Assembly (NCBI GenBank): GCA_017461425.1
Contig: JAFTXY010000011.1
Coordinates: 62,001 to 126,000 of the forward strand
Length of the DNA: 64,000 nt
Source: Candidatus Gastranaerophilales bacterium
Lineage (GTDB): Bacteria; Cyanobacteriota; Vampirovibrionia; Gastranaerophilales; Gastranaerophilaceae
Direction of reading: 5' to 3'
Part shown: positions 61,481 to 64,000 of the stretch, in pieces
How positions within the stretch are numbered: the stretch's first letter is position 1
Layout: every line of letters begins with the position of its first letter
Notes under the pieces: generated by a model
Told to the model about the DNA's origin: nothing
Database searches by the model: none
Seen by the model: the letters and a program-made list of their open reading frames with translations, nothing else
Program-made: the position numbers and the translations under genes

Positions 61481-62671
61481 TTATTTTTCAAAATCTGAGT
61501 AGTCGAATTCTTCTTCTTGATTAGTTGCCTGAGGCTGTGGCTGCGGTTTTGCTGCAGGTTTAGGGGGCGGTGGCGCTTGTTGTGGTTTTGGCGCTGGTTG
61601 CGGCTGCGGTTTTGCTGCAGGTTTAGGAGCAGCTGTTGCTTGTTTTGTGTTATTATTCAAAACTTCATTCAATCGAACTGCATATCTATCATTTATGATG
61701 ATTAATTCACCTCTTGCGACTTTTTTATTTTCTACATAAAGAGATATTTCATTATCGAAAACAGAGCCTAAATCAACAATTTGTCCTTGTGTGATTTGTT
61801 TTAATTCTCCAATAGTCATTTTGACTTTTTCAAATTCGGCGCTAATTTCAATTTGTATATCATCCCATAGATTTTTTTCCATTGTTACCTCGTTGTCTAT
61901 GTTTTCAATATAACTTTCTTTTTCTTCGTCATCTAATTCTATTATTAAAGATGGATTTACTTTAACGTTGAATTTCTTCTCTAAATCTCCAGAAATAAGA
62001 GTTAGTTTAGTTGCGTCGCTATCTTCTAGCAATACAATGTCATCTTCTGATAGATTTTTCAAATCTTCCAATGTAATTTTAGAGCTTCCTGCTTTAATTC
62101 TCACAGTTGTTGCGCTTGTAATAAAATCTTCATCTTTAAATGAAACAACTTTTTTTAATTCTTTTAATTCAACTCTGTCTTGAGGAATAGAAAGCATTAA
62201 ATGCGCGCTTTGTCCATCTTTTAACATTAGCATTAATAAAATGTTGTAATTTTTTTCGCTAGTTGTTGATAGTTTTAAATTTTTTGGAGGGATTAAAATA
62301 TCATTTATTTTTTTATATAAAAATTCACAATAACTATTTAAAATCTTAACTTCTAATGGGGTTAGGGAAGAAAGTTTAAATATTTTTGTTTTACTTTTCA
62401 GGGATGCTTCTAAAAACTCTTCTATAAAAATTTTATCTAGTCTGATTACAACAGGAAGATGCCCTTCAACTTTGATTTGGCTTGAAAAGAAGTCAAAATT
62501 TTGTATTAAAATCTCTTGTCTAATTTCTCTAAAATCATTAATTGCCTGAAAAGATATTTGGGTTTCTTGTTCCCAATATTTTTCAGTTGCACTTTTAACA
62601 ACATCCAACAATTGCTTGCTAAATGCAGTTAAATTTAAATTATTAAAAATATTTTTATGTTTAATGGACAT
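61481..62671 (-). CDS. FliN/FliM-SctQ-like switch protein with Pro/Gln tail, 396 aa
   Basis: The ATG at 62671 (MSIKHKNIFNNLNL) is preferred over an upstream TTG: GGAAG lies just before it and a TATAAT at 62708-62713 is behind the TTG region. An N-terminal helical domain (to ~190) precedes two SpoA-like domains: VRIKAGSSKITLEDLKNLSEDDIVLLEDSD and IQIEISAEFEKVKMTIGELKQITQGQIVDLGSVFDNEISLYVENKKVARGELIIINDRYAVRL. The last ~60 residues are Pro/Ala/Gln/Lys repeats (PKPAAKPQPQP twice). Forms the C-ring/sorting platform feeding the FliOPQR gate. Confidence 0.82.
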   Translation of the reverse strand: MSIKHKNIFNNLNLTAFSKQLLDVVKSATEKYWEQETQISFQAINDFREIRQEILIQNFDFFSSQIKVEGHLPVVIRLDKIFIEEFLEASLKSKTKIFKLSSLTPLEVKILNSYCEFLYKKINDILIPPKNLKLSTTSEKNYNILLMLMLKDGQSAHLMLSIPQDRVELKELKKVVSFKDEDFITSATTVRIKAGSSKITLEDLKNLSEDDIVLLEDSDATKLTLISGDLEKKFNVKVNPSLIIELDDEEKESYIENIDNEVTMEKNLWDDIQIEISAEFEKVKMTIGELKQITQGQIVDLGSVFDNEISLYVENKKVARGELIIINDRYAVRLNEVLNNNTKQATAAPKPAAKPQPQPAPKPQQAPPPPKPAAKPQPQPQATNQEEEFDYSDFEK

Positions 62672-62760
62672 TAAACTTCCGATTTTTTGATATAAATCCC
62701 CACAGTTATTATATAATTTTATTTTTTGGTAAGGCAATTTATTAAAAAAATGTAATGTTT

Positions 62761-62788
62761 TAAAAAGGCGCCTTTTGGCGCCTTTTGT
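62761..62788. terminator. Bidirectional terminator
   Basis: AAAAGGCGCC-TTTT-GGCGCCTTTT at 62763-62786. Confidence 0.88.
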
Positions 62789-62791
62789 ATC

Positions 62792-63253
62792 TTATCTTGA
62801 TTCTCTTCTTGCGTGTCCTCTTGTAAGAGGTGCGTGGTTTGTATATTTTTTAACTCGTTTTGATTTTTGTTTTTTAGGTTTTGGTTGAACCTCGTTTTTT
62901 ATTTCTTCTTTTGCTTCTTCAACTTCTTCGATTTTAATATATTCTTCTTTAGGTTGAATGCTCGTATTATTTTCTATTGCTTCTTGAAGAGCTTGTGAAT
63001 TTTGACCTTCGATTAAAGGGGCATAATTTTTATTGTTGTATAAATCTTCAAGACGTTTTTTTGTTTCTTTAAAAAGATATTCTTGTTGAGTTTTGTCAAA
63101 ATTAAATTTGCTTATTGTTTGCATAATTTCTTCATCAGTTGGCATAGAAGTAATATTCACCATTTGCATGGGATTATTTGCTTCTTGGTTTGCAAAAATT
63201 GTGCCAGAAAATAAAATTATTGAAAATAATGAATATAAAAGTTTCTTTTTCAT
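62792..63253 (-). CDS. Exported hypothetical protein with basic C-terminus, 153 aa
   Basis: Signal peptide MKKKLLYSLFSIILFSGTIFA; the mature part is helical (PTDEEIMQTISKFNFDKTQQEYLFKETKKRLEDLY), then acidic, then a Lys/Arg-rich tail (PKPKKQKSKRVKKY) ending in RGHARRESR. The tail could bind polyanionic envelope material. No family recognised. AAAGGAGATTACT is a good ribosome site. Confidence 0.75.
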   Translation of the reverse strand: MKKKLLYSLFSIILFSGTIFANQEANNPMQMVNITSMPTDEEIMQTISKFNFDKTQQEYLFKETKKRLEDLYNNKNYAPLIEGQNSQALQEAIENNTSIQPKEEYIKIEEVEEAKEEIKNEVQPKPKKQKSKRVKKYTNHAPLTRGHARRESR

Positions 63254-63331
63254 AGTAATCTCCTTTTTTATTATATTAGCATATAAAATGGCAAAATTTT
63301 AAATAAATAATTTTTATACTAAAATACTTTT

Positions 63332-64000
63332 ATGACTTTTTTAAAAGAATTAAAAAATGTTTGTCCAAATGGTTTTCTTTCAAAAAAAGAAGATTTATTT
63401 GTATACGCACATGATACTTCTCAAAATCCAGAAAAAATAATTTTGCCTCTTGCTGTTGTTTTTCCAAAAAACACACAAGAAGTTTCTGATATTGCAAAAA
63501 TATGCTCTAAATATGGAATTTCTATAATACCAAGAGCACAAGGTACAAACCATTGTGGTGCAACTAGACCAAGTGAAAATTCTATTGTTATACATTTTTC
63601 AAAAATGAATAACATAATAAAAATTGATAAAGAAAATTTAATTGCAATTGTTGAACCAAATGTTGTGATTGGGGATTTAAATAAAGAATTAGATAAATTA
63701 AATTTATTTTTTCCACCAGACCCATCAAATCTGGCAGTTTCAACAATAGGCGGGGCAATTGCCTTATGCGCAGGTGGTCCTAGAACATTTAAATATGGCA
63801 ATACAAAAGATTATATTATTAATTTAGAAGTTGTATTGTCTAATGGTGAAATTATTGAAACATCAAAAAATATTGCAAAAAATGTGACAGGATATAATTT
63901 AACAAGTCTTTTTGTTGGTTCAGAAGGAACATTAGGCTTGATTACAAAAGCAACTTTAAAATTAATTCCAAAGCCTCAAACAAGATTATTAACTTTATGC
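63332..64000 (+). CDS. GlcD-type FAD-linked oxidase, N-terminal part (cut by right edge)
   Basis: 223 codons are visible, frame open to the edge. FAD-binding type 4 domain: LAVVFPKNTQEVSDIAKICSKYGISIIPRAQGTNHCGATRPSENSIVIHFSKMN, then VEPNVVIGDLNKELDKLNLFFPPDPSN, TIGGAIALCAGGPRTFKYGNTKDYIINLEVV and LTSLFVGSEGTLGLITKATLKLIP, as in glycolate or D-lactate oxidase subunits. Substrate cannot be fixed without the C-terminus and neighbours. TAAAAT at 63320-63325 ends 6 nt before the ATG with no ribosome site: leaderless. Confidence 0.9.
   Translation, partial: MTFLKELKNVCPNGFLSKKEDLFVYAHDTSQNPEKIILPLAVVFPKNTQEVSDIAKICSKYGISIIPRAQGTNHCGATRPSENSIVIHFSKMNNIIKIDKENLIAIVEPNVVIGDLNKELDKLNLFFPPDPSNLAVSTIGGAIALCAGGPRTFKYGNTKDYIINLEVVLSNGEIIETSKNIAKNVTGYNLTSLFVGSEGTLGLITKATLKLIPKPQTRLLTLC

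Overview
The window is very AT-rich and gene-dense, with short intergenic gaps and TTG used as a start beside ATG. The gene mix points to a non-photosynthetic relative of Cyanobacteria (Melainabacteria/Vampirovibrionia, most like Gastranaerophilales). The evidence is a Kdo-8-phosphate synthase (so an LPS-bearing diderm), an SLH-domain envelope protein, a flagellar/type III export block (FliN-like, FliO, FliP, FliQ, FliR), a 2-oxoacid:ferredoxin oxidoreductase typical of anaerobes, glycogen synthase and 4-alpha-glucanotransferase, and many lineage-specific proteins with N-terminal SFKG/SFTG-like motifs. The assignment is inference from gene content; no rRNA is present. No phage, IS element, CRISPR array or toxin-antitoxin pair was seen.

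Layout. 1-8.5 kb: end of yajQ, a B12-binding radical SAM protein, an EF-hand protein, kdsA diverging from recA-rmlA, and a large lineage protein. 8.5-15.1 kb: an unlisted 53-aa gene, then yidD, a CMP-sugar synthetase and a degenerate PurD-like protein in an overlapping operon; prmC; two small coupled genes; a degenerate PIG-L-like protein. 15.1-19.2 kb: a cobalamin-riboswitch-like leader ahead of two unknown proteins, then an M49-like metallopeptidase. 19.3-26.9 kb: trxB, a zinc dehydrogenase, a CcdA/thioredoxin pair, a degenerate amidohydrolase and a 1008-aa coiled-coil protein. 26.9-33.4 kb: a GHL10 glycosidase-like lipid/periplasmic protein, recN-nadK, malQ. 33.4-37.5 kb: small lineage proteins, an intact amidohydrolase, and tRNA-Arg(ACG) preceded by an unidentified structured segment. 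37.5-45 kb: the oxoacid oxidoreductase operon, purH, an MFS transporter, a lipoprotein and a methionine gamma-lyase-family protein. 45-52.8 kb: membrane-extended glycogen synthase, rpsU, the SLH protein, an amidase, an RGG-rich zinc-ribbon protein and a YvyF-like flagellar protein. 52.8-64 kb: mtaB, a SNF2 helicase, speH, rimI, bioY, the flagellar export genes, and a glcD-type oxidase cut by the right edge.

Three patterns cut across genes. (1) At least 13 genes have a -10 box (TATAAT or TAAAAT) 6-7 nt before the ATG and no Shine-Dalgarno, which predicts leaderless mRNAs. (2) Many promoters carry an extended -10 (TGnTATAAT) with no clear -35. (3) Several unrelated proteins share an MKI-start, Asn/Ser/Gln-rich N-terminus followed by an aromatic-Gly/Ala motif, a possible lineage-specific targeting tag. 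The best candidates for undescribed biology are the cobalamin-riboswitch-like operon, the structured RNA that repeats the start of the tRNA-Arg, the N-terminal tag, and three enzyme-family proteins that have lost catalytic residues.
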